The notes: generated by a model from the sequence alone, not told the origin. Counted from the first letter of the stretch, positions 1 through 8,660 are shown. The stretch is DNA of 64,000 nt from Spinactinospora alkalitolerans (GCF_013408795.1 NZ_JACCCC010000001.1:310001-374000), one strand, 5' to 3'. Made by a program: numbers and translations.

Positions 1-24
1 CGCAATGCCGTTCAGTTAAGGAAG

Positions 25-1362
25 TCAGGGCTCTGTCAACACCGTGATGTCCACGGTGGCTTTGTAGGTAGTGCGGTCTACCCCGTTGGAGCGGGCGTGG
101 TACTTCGAGATCGCGCGTTTGACCACCCGCGGCGCCGTCCGCAGACGCCGCTGGGGCAGCAGGTTCGCCAACACCTGCTGCCCGATCACCCCCCGCAGGT
201 CGACCCGCTCGCCGGCGATGGTGTTCTCGGCCCGGACCAAGCAGTCCCGGGCGGCCTCGACCGCCACGGTGAAACTCGCTTGGAGCGGGCTGTGGCCGGT
301 GGCGGTCACCGCGTCAGCGATCGCGTACCGCACCACCTGGTAGGTCGCCAGCAGCGCCCACACCTCCTGCTCCAGCCCTTCGGGGTCCTTGGCCCGCAGC
401 ACCCGGCGGCCGAGCAGGGAGGACTTCAGCTCACCGTAGGCGGTCTCGATCTCCCACCGCTGGTGGTACAGGGCCACCAGGTCGGTAGCCGGGTAGCGGT
501 CGACGTCGACCAGGGTGGTGGCCAACCGGTAGCGGCCGGTGCTTTGGCCCTGGCCGGTGGCGATGGTGATCTGTGCCTCGATCAGCCGTAGCCGCCGCTT
601 GCCGCGCATGACCAGCCAGGTCCCGTCCTTGAGTCGGCGTAGCCGTCGGGGGTTGCTGCCGGCGCTCATGCGCACGAGTATCTCGGCTCCGGTCGCGGTG
701 AACTCTTCCAGCACGGTGGCGGCGTCAAAGCCGCGGTCGGCCAGGACCAGCCGGCCTGGGCCCATCGCCTGGCACAGGGCGGGCGCGTAGGCCGTCTCGC
801 CGTGGCGGACGGGGCCGAACGTGGCTGCCAGGAGTGCGCGCGAGCCGGTCGCTACCAGGGCCAGCAGCCGTAGCTGGGGGTAGCCCGCCCCGGCCCAGCG
901 GGTCGCTCCCTGGGAGCGGTGCACACTCCGGTTGGCTGCTGAGGCGGGCACGTCCAGCAGGGTGCCGTCGATGGCGCACACCAGCAGCCCTTTGAACCGG
1001 TGGGCGGTGTGGGTGGGGTCGGCCAGGAGGGTGAACAGGGCTTTGAGGGGTGCGGGGCCCAGGCGTTTGCGGGCGTAGAACAGCGCCGAGGCGGTGGGGC
1101 GGGGGGTCAGGTTCAGGCCGCTGGTGAGTTTGCGCCAGATCGCGGTCCAGCCCAAGGGGGCGAACAGTCCACCTGCCAGGAGCAGGTACACCACGACGCG
1201 GGCGGGCAGGAGACGGAGTCGCTGGTGGTGTCTGCCGCGCTCGGCGAGCACGGCGTCGACCATCTCGAAGGGCACGATCTGGGTGAGTTCTCCCAGGTGG
1301 CCGGGGGCGAAGACGCTGGGGGCGGAGCGGACTTCGCGGGTCGTGGCACAATGGTCGGGCAA
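25..1362 (-). CDS. IS4-family DDE transposase
   Basis: This 445-residue protein should cut and rejoin the element's ends by RNase H-fold DDE chemistry. The N-terminal ~100 residues match the IS4 N-terminal domain (LLPARVVVYLLLA near residue 52). The catalytic core shows D132 (IDGTLLD), D209 (LADRGF) and the IS4 hallmark Y299-x2-R302-x3-E306-x6-K313. Length is normal for the family. The start taken is a TTG at 1360-1362; its ribosome-binding region lies in one arm of a 15-bp hairpin, so translation is probably suppressed when transcription enters from outside. Large open frames on the opposite strand are shadows. Confidence 0.93.
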   Translation of the reverse strand: MPDHCATTREVRSAPSVFAPGHLGELTQIVPFEMVDAVLAERGRHHQRLRLLPARVVVYLLLAGGLFAPLGWTAIWRKLTSGLNLTPRPTASALFYARKRLGPAPLKALFTLLADPTHTAHRFKGLLVCAIDGTLLDVPASAANRSVHRSQGATRWAGAGYPQLRLLALVATGSRALLAATFGPVRHGETAYAPALCQAMGPGRLVLADRGFDAATVLEEFTATGAEILVRMSAGSNPRRLRRLKDGTWLVMRGKRRLRLIEAQITIATGQGQSTGRYRLATTLVDVDRYPATDLVALYHQRWEIETAYGELKSSLLGRRVLRAKDPEGLEQEVWALLATYQVVRYAIADAVTATGHSPLQASFTVAVEAARDCLVRAENTIAGERVDLRGVIGQQVLANLLPQRRLRTAPRVVKRAISKYHARSNGVDRTTYKATVDITVLTEP

Positions 1363-1418
1363 GGGGTTCCCTGGTGACAGGCGTTGTGAGAGATGACTGT
1401 TCTACCAGGGAACCCCTT
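1361..1418 (-). promoter_or_regulatory. Hairpin over the transposase ribosome-binding site
   Basis: Positions 1361-1375 and 1404-1418 form a perfect 15-bp inverted repeat with a 28-nt loop. In the minus-strand transcript the 3' arm runs into the TTG start, so the GGGA Shine-Dalgarno-like stretch would be paired. A transcript entering from outside the element would carry both arms and be poorly translated. One starting inside the loop would lack the 5' arm. This arrangement is known in IS10 and IS50; here it is inferred from sequence. Confidence 0.6.
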
Positions 1419-1507
1419 CTTCATGCTCCAGGGGGCAGGGGCCGGGGTTGACAAGGCACATCAGCCCCTAACTGAACGGCATTGGGTCTAGACGCGTTGT
1501 TCGGAGA

Positions 1508-1572
1508 GGCTGTGGCCACAGCCTCCCGTTCACCACCGCATGACCTGGGAAGGCCGCCGTCAGCGCGGCGGG
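1508..1572 (+). repeat. Dispersed repeat family C, copy 1 (partial)
   Basis: This stretch matches one half of a repeat also found at 16813-17095, 33133-33297, 42924-43067 and 59686-59769. Shared blocks are CTGTGGCCACAGCCTCC, TTCACCACCGCATGACC and GGCCGCCGTCAGCGC. The second half and the terminal inverted repeat are missing. It lies between the IS4 right end and the 3' end of the AlkZ-like gene. Confidence 0.7.
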
Positions 1573-1632
1573 TGAGCGCTACCCCGAGCCCGGCATGGCC
1601 GCCATAGACACGCGCTGACCGCCGGGGCCGGC

Positions 1633-1655
1633 CGGGGCCGGACGGCCGGGCCCCG
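1633..1655 (-). terminator. GC-rich hairpin downstream of the AlkZ-like gene
   Basis: A 7-bp inverted repeat (CGGGGCC/GGCCCCG) with a 9-nt loop directly follows the stop codon of the minus-strand gene ending at 1656. There is no U-tract, as is usual for actinobacterial terminators. Confidence 0.4.
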
Positions 1656-2867
1656 TCACCGGGACGGGGTGGCGGGGCCGTTCTCCAGACCCAGCCAGGC
1701 GGCCATGTGCGCGAGTTCGGTGCCGAGTTCGTCGGTGGTCTCGGGCGGGGCGCCGTCCTCCAGGACCGTGTTGTGGACCAGCAGCCGACCCGCCCTGCGG
1801 TCGGCCTTCAGGTCCACGCGCGCCACGAGCCGGTCGCCGAGCAGGAACGGCAGCACGTAGTAGCCGTACCTGCGCTTGGCCGCGGGGACGTAGAACTCCA
1901 GACCGTAGTCGAAGTCGAACAGCCGCCGGGTCCGCTCCCGCTCCCAGACCAGGGAGTCGAACGGACTGAGCAGCGCGCGGGCGCCGATCCGGCGCGGGAC
2001 CCGAGCGTCGCGGTGCAGGTAGCCGGGGCGCTGCCAGCCCTCGATGGCCACCGGCACGAGCTCGCCGGAGTCGACCAGGTCGCGCACTGCCGCACGGCCC
2101 TCGGCCGCGCTGAGGCGGAAGTAGTCGCGCAGGCACGCCTCGGTGCCGACGCCGTGCGCGCGGGCGGCGATGCGCACCAGCTCCCTGCGGGCGTCGTCGG
2201 GGTCGGGGTCGGAGGCGTTGAGGACGTCGGCCGGGACGACGCGCTCGGGCAGCGCGTAGCGGCGCTCGAACTGCCGGGTGCGGCCGTCGGTGGTGATCTG
2301 GCCGGACCAGAACAGGAACTCCAGCACGGTCTTCACCTCCGACCAGTCCCACCACTGCCCCTTGCCCCGCGGCCGGTCGTGCTCCAGGGCGGTCTCGATC
2401 TCCCTGCACGTGGCCGGGCCGATGCGTTCGACCTCCGTGCGCACCGACTTCACCAGGTCGGGCCGGTCCTCGGCGATGCGCCGCATGCGCCCCCACGCCT
2501 CGTCGCGGGCCCGCGCCATGCGCCAACGCAGCAGCCGGTGCGTCGCGGGCGGCAGCAGGCTCGCCTCGTGCCCCCAGTACTCCACGAGGTGCCGGTGCCG
2601 CCGGTCGGTCGCCCGGTCCAGCAGCGCGCGGTCGTAGGGGCCGAGCCGCGCGTAGACCGGGAGGTACTGGCTGCGCACCAGGACGTTGACGCTGTCGATC
2701 TGGATGACGCCGACGCGGCCGATGACGCGGCGCAGGTGCCGCATCGTCGCACCGGCCGCGGGCCGGCGGTCGGCGAACCCCTGCGCCGCCAACGCGATCC
2801 GGCGGGCCTGGGCGCGCGACAGCGTGGTGTCGCGCCTGGGGTGGGGGAGCGGCGCTGGTTCGTACAC
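1656..2867 (-). CDS. AlkZ/YcaQ-family winged-helix DNA glycosylase
   Basis: This protein of about 403 residues belongs to the HTH_42 family, whose studied members (E. coli YcaQ, Streptomyces AlkZ) remove alkylated bases and unhook interstrand crosslinks. The catalytic QxD motif is visible as Q56-I57-D58 (VIQIDSVN), followed by the family segments [12 protein letters not shown] and [18 protein letters not shown]. The frame opens at 2897, but TACGTT at 2875-2880 lies exactly 7 nt before a GTG at 2867, the leaderless pattern of this genome, so I take that start. The QxD form suggests the broad-specificity YcaQ type rather than the QxQ self-resistance type, but that is inference. No biosynthetic cluster adjoins it. 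Confidence 0.85.
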   Translation of the reverse strand: MYEPAPLPHPRRDTTLSRAQARRIALAAQGFADRRPAAGATMRHLRRVIGRVGVIQIDSVNVLVRSQYLPVYARLGPYDRALLDRATDRRHRHLVEYWGHEASLLPPATHRLLRWRMARARDEAWGRMRRIAEDRPDLVKSVRTEVERIGPATCREIETALEHDRPRGKGQWWDWSEVKTVLEFLFWSGQITTDGRTRQFERRYALPERVVPADVLNASDPDPDDARRELVRIAARAHGVGTEACLRDYFRLSAAEGRAAVRDLVDSGELVPVAIEGWQRPGYLHRDARVPRRIGARALLSPFDSLVWERERTRRLFDFDYGLEFYVPAAKRRYGYYVLPFLLGDRLVARVDLKADRRAGRLLVHNTVLEDGAPPETTDELGTELAHMAAWLGLENGPATPSR

Positions 2868-2874
2868 GAGTACT

Positions 2875-2880
2875 AACGTA
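2875..2880 (-). promoter_or_regulatory. -10 element of a leaderless AlkZ-like transcript
   Basis: TACGTT read on the minus strand ends 7 nt before the GTG at 2867. This places the transcription start at or near the start codon. Confidence 0.5.
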
Positions 2881-2951
2881 GCGGTGCCGGATGACACCCG
2901 CCATCCCCCGGGGCCCGCCGAGAAACGACGGTCGGCCGCCGGATCGGGTCG

Positions 2952-4889
2952 CTATCCCATTCTGCGGTGGACGTTCTCCTTCCGCGAGGGGCCGGGCTCG
3001 GCGGGGGCGATCAGCGGGCCGGGCAGCGAGGGGTCGAGGACGCCCTCCTCCAGCCAGGTGTAGCGGTCCTCCATGACCCTGCGGGAGAGCTTGCCGTCGA
3101 CGTCGTCGGTGTTGGACCACATGGCCGAGAACAGGCCCTCGATGCGCACCCGCGACTGGCGGGCGAACGCGTCGGCCAGCTCGCGGGCGCCCTGAGCGCG
3201 CTCCGGGTGCTCGGCGGCGTCGCTGTGCGCCCGCAGGACCACGGCGCTGATCGCGAAGAGCTCGGCGCCGATGTCGACCACCCGGGAGAGGAAGCCCTGC
3301 TTGGTCTCCAGCCGGCCCTGCCAGCGCGACATCGCGTAGAACGTGGACCTGGCCAGTTTGCGCCCGGACCGCTCGACGTAGCGCAGGTGCCGGCCCAGCG
3401 GGCCGAACTCGCCGAACGACGACGGCATCTGCCCCTCGCCGACCACGAGGGTCGGCAGCCACTTGGCGTAGAACCCGCCGGCCTTGGCGACGGCGCGGGC
3501 CTTGGCCGCGTTGTCGGCCTCGGGGTCGATGATGTCGCCGGCCACCGCCAGGTGCGCGTCGACGGCCTCACGGGCGATGAACAGGTGCATGATCTCGGTG
3601 CTGCCCTCGAAGATGCGGTTGATCCGCAGATCGCGCAGCATCTGCTCGGCGGGCACACCGCGCTCGCCGCGCGCGGCGAGGGAGTCGGCGGTCTCGAAGC
3701 CCCGGCCGCCGCGGATCTGGACGAGCTCGTCGGCGATCCGGTAGGCCATCTCCGACGCCCACAGCTTGGTGATCGCCGCCTCGATCCGGATGTCGTTGCG
3801 CTCGTCGTCGGCGAGCTGGCTCGCGAGGTCGAGCATCGCCTCCATCGCGTACGTCGTGGCCGCGATGAAGGAGATCTTCTTGGCGACCTCCTCGTGCCGG
3901 CCCACCGGCCGCCCCCACTGCACCCGCTCGCGCGCCCACTCGCGCGCGACCTTGGTCGACCACTTGCCGGCGCCCACGCACAGCGCCGGCAGCGACAGCC
4001 GCCCGGTGTTGAGCGTGGACAGCGCGATCTTCAGTCCCTCGCCCTCGCGGCCGATCCGGTTCTCCGCGGGCACGCGCACCCGATGGAAGCGCGTGACCCC
4101 GTTCTCCAGGCCGCGCAGCCCCATGAACCGGTTGCGGTTCTCCACGGTGATGCCCTCGGATCCGCCCTCGACCACGAACGCGGTGATGCCGCCCCGGTGC
4201 CCGTCGCCCTTGGGCACCCGGGCCATGACGACGAGCAGGTCGGCGACGACCCCGTTGGTGGTCCACAGCTTCACGCCGTCGATGAGGTAGGCCGAGTCAT
4301 CCTCCGTGGGCGTGGCGGTGGCGTGCAGCCGGGCGGGGTCGCTGCCGACGTCGGGCTCGGTCAGCAGGAACGCGCTGATGTCGGTGGTGGCGCAGCGGGG
4401 CAGGAACGCGCGCTTCTGCTCCTCGGTGCCGAACATCTTGAGGGGCTGGGGGACCCCGATCGACTGGTGCGCCGACAGCAGCGCGCCGATGGCGGGGGAG
4501 ACCGAGCCTGCGAGCGTGAGCGCGTGGTTGTAGTGGACCTGGCTGAGCCCGAGGCCGCCGTAGGCCTCGGGGATCTTCATGCCGAGCGCGCCGAGCTCCT
4601 TGAGCCCGCGCATCACCTCGTCGGGGATGCGCTCCTCGCGCTCGATGCGCTGCGCGTCGATGGTGGCGCAGAACTCCGCGAGCCGCTCAAGGAACGCCTC
4701 GCCGGTGCGGACGGCCTCGCCGCCGGGCCGGGGGTAGGGGTGGACGAGGTCCAGGCGGAGCCGGCCGAGGTAGAGCTCCTTGGCGAAGCTGGGCCGCCGC
4801 CATTCGCTCTCGCGCGCGGCCTCCGCGACCTTGCGCGCCTGGCGCTCGTCGACGTGCTCGGGGCCCGCGCCGGGTTTCACGGTGGTCAT
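2952..4889 (-). CDS. Acyl-CoA dehydrogenase, long form
   Basis: This 645-residue flavoprotein should catalyse FAD-dependent alpha,beta-dehydrogenation of acyl-CoA in beta-oxidation. The N-terminal helical domain is near residues 65-170. The flavin-contacting LLTEPDVGSDPA lies at about 175-186. The C-terminal helical domain carries FEGSTEIM, which holds the usual catalytic glutamate position. It is about 250 residues longer than short-chain members; the extra C-terminal domain resembles very-long-chain (VLCAD/ACAD9-like) enzymes. An ATG at 4889 is preferred over the upstream GTG at 4898 because GAGG sits 8 nt before it. It appears monocistronic. A palindrome at 4913-4928 may bind a regulator. 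Confidence 0.9.
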   Translation of the reverse strand: MTTVKPGAGPEHVDERQARKVAEAARESEWRRPSFAKELYLGRLRLDLVHPYPRPGGEAVRTGEAFLERLAEFCATIDAQRIEREERIPDEVMRGLKELGALGMKIPEAYGGLGLSQVHYNHALTLAGSVSPAIGALLSAHQSIGVPQPLKMFGTEEQKRAFLPRCATTDISAFLLTEPDVGSDPARLHATATPTEDDSAYLIDGVKLWTTNGVVADLLVVMARVPKGDGHRGGITAFVVEGGSEGITVENRNRFMGLRGLENGVTRFHRVRVPAENRIGREGEGLKIALSTLNTGRLSLPALCVGAGKWSTKVAREWARERVQWGRPVGRHEEVAKKISFIAATTYAMEAMLDLASQLADDERNDIRIEAAITKLWASEMAYRIADELVQIRGGRGFETADSLAARGERGVPAEQMLRDLRINRIFEGSTEIMHLFIAREAVDAHLAVAGDIIDPEADNAAKARAVAKAGGFYAKWLPTLVVGEGQMPSSFGEFGPLGRHLRYVERSGRKLARSTFYAMSRWQGRLETKQGFLSRVVDIGAELFAISAVVLRAHSDAAEHPERAQGARELADAFARQSRVRIEGLFSAMWSNTDDVDGKLSRRVMEDRYTWLEEGVLDPSLPGPLIAPAEPGPSRKENVHRRMG

Positions 4890-4912
4890 CCAGGTCACCT
4901 CATAGACGCGAC

Positions 4913-4928
4913 TGTGGTGTGTGCCACA
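4913..4928. promoter_or_regulatory. Candidate operator upstream of the acyl-CoA dehydrogenase
   Basis: TGTGG-6-CCACA is a perfect 5+5 palindrome 24 nt before the ATG. A TetR- or GntR-type fatty-acid regulator could bind it, but no regulator gene adjoins and this is only sequence symmetry. Confidence 0.3.
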
Positions 4929-4982
4929 CCCCTACCCGCTGGTAGTCCGCTGATGCCTCGGCGGTCCGGCTCCCTCGCCGAC

Positions 4983-5003
4983 GGCGGGACCGCGGGTCCC
5001 GCC
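4983..5003 (-). terminator. Terminator of the two-component operon
   Basis: GGCGGGACC and GGTCCCGCC form a perfect 9-bp stem with a 3-nt loop, 17 nt past the histidine kinase stop codon on the minus strand. Confidence 0.55.
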
Positions 5004-5020
5004 GGCCCCTCGGTCCGGCC

Positions 5021-6421
5021 TCACCGCCGCGCCGGAAGGTGCACCGCGACCGTCGTGCCCTCGCCCGGCCGGGACTCGATCCGCACGTCCCCGCCGTGGG
5101 CGGTGGCGATGGCGTGCACGATGGACAGGCCCAGGCCGCTGCCGCCGCCCGGGGCGCGGTTGCCCCGGTAGAAGCGGTCGAAGGCGCGGTGCACGTCGTC
5201 GTCGGCCATGCCGGGGCCGGTGTCGGCCACCTCCAGCGAGACCGCGTCCCCGGAGTCGTCCGGCCCCAGCCGCACCGTGACCGGGGTGTCCTCGGGAGTG
5301 TGCTCGCGGACGTTGGCCAGCAGGTTCGCCAGGATCTGGCGGAACCGGGTCTCGTCGATCTCGCACTCCAGCCGCTCCGGCAGCTCCATGTCGATCCGGC
5401 GGGCCGGTTCCAGCGCCTTGGCGTCGGCCACCATTTCGCGCACCACCGCGGCGAGGTCGGCCGTCACCAACTGCAGCGAGCCCGTGCGGTCCAGCCGGGC
5501 GAGCTCCAGCAGCTCCGCCACCAGCCGGCTCATCCGCTCGGCCTCGTTCTCGATGCGGCGCATCGCCCCGGGCAGCTCCTCAGCGGGGATGGCGCCCTGG
5601 CGGTACAGCTCGGCGTAGCCGCGGATCGTGGTCAACGGCGTGCGCAGCTCGTGGGAGGCGTCGGCGGCGAACGCGCGCACCCGCTCCTCCGATTCGCGCT
5701 GGGCCCGGAAGGCGTGCTCGATCCGACTCAGCATCGTGTTGATCGCCATGCCCAGCCGGCCCACCTCGCTGTGGGCGTCGGCGCCCGGCATGCGGTCGGC
5801 GAGGTCGGAACCGGTGCTGATCTGGTTGGCGGTGGTCGCCATGTGGTCGAGGGGCGCCAGACCCCGCACGATCAGCCCCCGCCCCGCGAAGGTCAGCCCG
5901 CCCAGCAGCAGGCCCGCGGTGACGAGCTGGGTCAGCACCAGTTGCCACGGGTAGGCCTCGCGGTCGTCGGTGGGCACGCCGCTCACCATGACCGCGTCGG
6001 AGCGCATCCGCACGGTGGCGCGGTGCGGCGGCACGCTGTCGTCCACGCCGCCCAGTTCGAAGATCTCGCGCGTCGAGCTGTAGGACTTCAGCCGGTCCAG
6101 CGACACGGTCGCGATGCGGTCCAGCACGACGTCCTCGCGCAGCGTGTCGCCGTAGATCTGCTCGACCTCGCCGGTCACGGGGTTGAGCAGCACCACGAAG
6201 TAGGGCGATGGGCTGGGGGCGTCCATGCCCACCGGGGGCGTGTCGTTGTCCAGCCGCGCCATGGCGCGCTCGGTGGTGAGGAGCAGTTGGGCGTCCAGGC
6301 GCTCGGTGATGAACGCCCGCAGCGTCAGGAAGCCGACCACGCAGGTGACCAGCAGACCGGCCCCGGTGACGGCGAGCAGCCCGATCAGCAGCCGGGCGCG
6401 CAGCGGCCTGTCCTGGGGCAC
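5021..6421 (-). CDS. OmpR-type sensor histidine kinase
   Basis: This 466-residue membrane kinase pairs with the regulator encoded just upstream. One membrane segment is near residues 10-34, an extracytoplasmic sensing domain covers about 38-155, and a second membrane segment lies at about 160-186. A HAMP linker follows, then HisKA with H257 in ASHELRTP, then HATPase_c ending in GSGLGLSIV. Its GTG start shares its first base (6421) with the regulator's stop codon, so the two are translationally coupled. The layout resembles TrcS/MprB-type actinobacterial kinases. The signal sensed is not evident. Confidence 0.92.
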   Translation of the reverse strand: MPQDRPLRARLLIGLLAVTGAGLLVTCVVGFLTLRAFITERLDAQLLLTTERAMARLDNDTPPVGMDAPSPSPYFVVLLNPVTGEVEQIYGDTLREDVVLDRIATVSLDRLKSYSSTREIFELGGVDDSVPPHRATVRMRSDAVMVSGVPTDDREAYPWQLVLTQLVTAGLLLGGLTFAGRGLIVRGLAPLDHMATTANQISTGSDLADRMPGADAHSEVGRLGMAINTMLSRIEHAFRAQRESEERVRAFAADASHELRTPLTTIRGYAELYRQGAIPAEELPGAMRRIENEAERMSRLVAELLELARLDRTGSLQLVTADLAAVVREMVADAKALEPARRIDMELPERLECEIDETRFRQILANLLANVREHTPEDTPVTVRLGPDDSGDAVSLEVADTGPGMADDDVHRAFDRFYRGNRAPGGGSGLGLSIVHAIATAHGGDVRIESRPGEGTTVAVHLPARR

Positions 6422-7146
6422 TACTTGTCGTCCTGCAGGCGCAGGGCGTAGCCCACGCCGCGCTGGGTGTGGATGAGCGGCGGGCCGAGCGGGTCGAGCT
6501 TGCGCCGCAGGTAGCTGACGTAGGTCTCGACGATCTGGGACTGGCCGGCGTAGTCCCAGCCCCAGACGTTCTCCAGCAACTGCGCCCGGGTCAGCACCTG
6601 GCCGGCGTTGCTCATCAGGTAGGCGAGCAGCCGGAACTCGGTGGGGGACAGGTCGATGGGCACGTCGTCGCGGCGCACCGTCCAGGTCCGCTCGTTGAGC
6701 TCCAGGTCGGCGACGCGCAGGAGGCCGTCGTCGGCGGACCGGGCCCCGGTCTGCCGCGCGTCGCGCCGGACCCGGCGCAGCAGCGCCCTGATCCGCGCGA
6801 CCAGCGCCTCGACCGAGAAGGGTTTGGTGACGTAGTCGTCACCGCCGAGGGAGAGTCCCGTGACGGTGTCGGAGGGGGTGTCGCGCGCGGTCAGGTAGAT
6901 GACCGGGACATCGTTGTCGCCGTCGCGGAGCTGCCGGCAGACGTCGAAGCCGCTGATGTCGGGCAGCAGCACGTCCAGCACGATCAGGTCGGGACGGCGC
7001 GAGCGCGCGAGGGAGAGCCCCTCACCGCCGCTCTCCGCGGTGCTCACGCTGAATCCGTGGAACCGCAGCGCGGCCTGGACGAGGTCTCGGATGTTCGGCT
7101 CGTCGTCGATCACGAGGACGTGCGGTTGCGGCGCTGTCTCGGTCAT
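6421..7146 (-). CDS. OmpR/PhoB-family response regulator
   Basis: This 241-residue regulator has a receiver domain at about 8-122, with acidic residues D14 and D15, phosphoacceptor D58 (LIVLDVLLP), a switch threonine in LTARD and K108. A C-terminal winged-helix DNA-binding domain ends in the typical TQRGVGYAL. The frame extends upstream to 7245. The ATG at 7146 is chosen because AGGTGA lies 5 nt before it and the receiver fold begins just after. It is cotranscribed with, and one base overlapped by, the kinase gene. It resembles TrcR/MprA-type regulators; targets are unknown. Confidence 0.92.
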   Translation of the reverse strand: MTETAPQPHVLVIDDEPNIRDLVQAALRFHGFSVSTAESGGEGLSLARSRRPDLIVLDVLLPDISGFDVCRQLRDGDNDVPVIYLTARDTPSDTVTGLSLGGDDYVTKPFSVEALVARIRALLRRVRRDARQTGARSADDGLLRVADLELNERTWTVRRDDVPIDLSPTEFRLLAYLMSNAGQVLTRAQLLENVWGWDYAGQSQIVETYVSYLRRKLDPLGPPLIHTQRGVGYALRLQDDK

Positions 7147-7358
7147 CGGTTCACCTAGCGTGGCGGGGCTCGCGGTCGGAGTGCATTCCGGTGGGCGGTC
7201 TGCTCCCGGGGGCGGGCCGCGCTCGCGGCCCGTTTCCCGTCCCATAATGCCGCAGGTGGATCACGGACCCCGATGCCTCGGGGCGATCGGATCGAAACGT
7301 GGCGCCGTCGGCCCAGGGGGCCGGGGCGGCGACGCGCGCCATGGCCGCCGCTCCGGCG

Positions 7359-7598
7359 TCACTCCCTGTTGATCGCTCTCGGCGAGGTCGGGGGGCCCGC
7401 CGACTCGATCCGCCCGGGCGGACCGGACATAGACGCCCGGGCGGAACGAGGCTTCCGGTCTTCGTGAGCGTGCCGCTCGAACACCGGCATTCCATATGAA
7501 ATCGGTCCACCCTGTGACACCGCCTTGCGAAAGCTGTGAAATAGCTGGGTTTCCGAATCTCCCGCCCCAGTCGTCACTTTGAGCGACTGAGTGGTCAC
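7359..7598 (-). CDS. Candidate small protein of unknown function
   Basis: A 79-codon frame starts at GTG 7598, exactly 7 nt downstream of TAGAAT, the leaderless arrangement seen at several firm genes here. The predicted protein (starting VTTQSLKVTTGAGDSET) has no domain I recognise. Its third codon positions are less GC-rich than neighbouring genes, which suggests either horizontal origin or chance. It is co-oriented with the two-component operon 212 bp downstream. It is kept mainly because of the promoter geometry. Confidence 0.28.
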   Translation of the reverse strand: MTTQSLKVTTGAGDSETQLFHSFRKAVSQGGPISYGMPVFERHAHEDRKPRSARASMSGPPGRIESAGPPTSPRAINRE

Positions 7599-7605
7599 AT
7601 AGCGA

Positions 7606-7611
7606 ATTCTA
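7606..7611 (-). promoter_or_regulatory. -10 hexamer TAGAAT
   Basis: TAGAAT on the minus strand is followed by 7 nt and then GTG at 7598. It is a near-consensus -10 inside the low-GC patch and would drive either the small frame or a leader reaching toward the response regulator. Confidence 0.45.
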
Positions 7612-7630
7612 TGAAAAACATGTGAACCGG
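7610..7630. repeat. 21-bp motif shared with 56539-56559, copy 1
   Basis: The two 21-bp sites differ at only two positions and share TATGAAAAA, ATGTGAA and CGG. Such an A-rich word recurring in a GC-rich genome suggests a regulator-binding or promoter element rather than chance. Here it overlaps the TAGAAT hexamer of the minus strand. Confidence 0.45.
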
Positions 7631-7797
7631 ATTCCGGTCGTGGTCATCTAACCAACAGCGACTACGAGAGCCCGCTGTGTGCCAGGAGTCGTGCAAGGGC
7701 CCTTGGCGTGGAGGACGGCCACGCCAGGGGCTCGGTCATGTCCGCCGTGCCGGGCGCCGCCCGGCGCCGTCGGGCCGCCGATGTCACCCGCGGGGGC

Positions 7798-7803
7798 TAA
7801 CCT
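7798..7803 (+). promoter_or_regulatory. -10 element of leaderless exonuclease III transcript
   Basis: TAACCT ends 7 nt before the GTG at 7811. There is no Shine-Dalgarno sequence, consistent with a leaderless mRNA. Confidence 0.55.
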
Positions 7804-7810
7804 GTGCGGT

Positions 7811-8599
7811 GTGCGAGTGGCGACCTGGAATGTGAACAGTGTTCGGGCCCGCGGCGAGCGGATCGCCGCCTGGCTGGAGCGCAGCGATGTCGACGTCGTG
7901 GCGATGCAGGAGACGAAGTGCCGCGACGACCAGTTCCCCATGGAGGTCTTCACCGGCCTCGGCTACGAGGTGGCCCATCACGGCCTCTCGCAGTGGAACG
8001 GCGTCGCCGTCGCCTCCCGTGTGGGGCTGGCCGACGTCGAGGTCTGCTTCCCCGAGCAGCCCGGCTGGGGCGACCCCGCCGCGGCCGAGGCCCGCGCCAT
8101 CGGCGCCACCTGCGACGGCGTGCGCGTCTGGAGCCTCTACATCCCCAACGGCCGCGACGTCGAGAACCCCCACTACGCCTACAAGCTCCAGTGGCTCGAC
8201 CGGCTGCGCGCCGCCGGCCTGACCTGGCTGGCCGAGGACCCCGGCGCGCAGATCGCGCTGTGCGGCGACTTCAACGTCGCGCCGCAGGACGACGACGTAT
8301 GGGACATGGCGGAGTTCGAGGGCAGTACACACGTGACCAAGCCGGAGCGCGAGGCGTTCCAGGCGGTGGTCGAGGCCGGCTTCGCCGACGTCGTGCGGCC
8401 GCACGCGCCCGGTCCCGGCACCTACACCTACTGGGACTACAAGAACCTGTCCTTCCCCAAGCGCAAGGGCATGCGGATCGATTTCGTGCTCGCCTCGCCC
8501 GCCCTGGGCGCCCGCGTCACCGGCGCGAGGATCGACCGCGAGGAGCGCAAGGGCAAGGGCGCCTCCGACCACGCCCCGGTCATCGTCGAACTGGACTGA
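7811..8599 (+). CDS. xth: Exodeoxyribonuclease III
   Basis: This 262-residue endonuclease/exonuclease/phosphatase-fold enzyme acts in base excision repair as an AP endonuclease and 3' exonuclease. Visible active-site elements are N7 (TWNVNS), E34 (MQETK), the GDFNVAP metal/catalytic block and a C-terminal SDHAPV histidine. Length is standard for ExoIII. The open frame extends upstream to 7679, but the GTG at 7811 starts right at the conserved first strand and follows a leaderless -10 (7798-7803), so it is preferred. It appears monocistronic. Confidence 0.92.
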   Translation: MRVATWNVNSVRARGERIAAWLERSDVDVVAMQETKCRDDQFPMEVFTGLGYEVAHHGLSQWNGVAVASRVGLADVEVCFPEQPGWGDPAAAEARAIGATCDGVRVWSLYIPNGRDVENPHYAYKLQWLDRLRAAGLTWLAEDPGAQIALCGDFNVAPQDDDVWDMAEFEGSTHVTKPEREAFQAVVEAGFADVVRPHAPGPGTYTYWDYKNLSFPKRKGMRIDFVLASPALGARVTGARIDREERKGKGASDHAPVIVELD

Positions 8600-8660
8600 G
8601 ACGGTGAGAAGGCCGGACGGCGACTGAGCCTGAGTCTTCGCCTCAAGCCAAGGGGGTCTT

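Larger units (their letters stand above)
3..1484. mobile_element. Complete IS4-family insertion sequence
   Basis: One transposase gene is bracketed by a perfect 16-bp inverted repeat: CAATGCCGTTCAGTTA at 3-18 and its complement at 1469-1484. Similarity fades inside these ends. Only two bases precede the left end, so a target-site duplication cannot be checked in this window. The element lies 23 bp from a dispersed repeat (1508-1572). It looks intact and potentially mobile, because the transposase has its full catalytic set and both ends are present. Confidence 0.9.
7147..7810. other. Long intergenic region with low-GC patch
   Basis: This 664-bp gap separates the response regulator (minus) from exonuclease III (plus). 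Positions about 7490-7640 are visibly richer in A and T than anything nearby. The gap contains a weak 79-codon candidate gene, a motif shared with 56539-56559, and the exonuclease promoter. The rest shows no convincing gene. Confidence 0.6.

Noticed and set aside
1-2. Target-site duplication of the IS4 element
   Set aside because: Only two bases precede the left inverted repeat, so a duplication can be neither shown nor excluded here.
4890-4898. Three-codon longer start for the acyl-CoA dehydrogenase (GTG at 4898)
   Set aside because: The GAGG ribosome-binding sequence would touch the GTG; it is correctly spaced only for the ATG at 4889.
7151-7510. 119-codon minus-strand frame overlapping the response regulator leader
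   Set aside because: It is low-complexity and Arg/Pro-rich, lacks a ribosome-binding site and crosses the region that must hold the regulator's promoter.
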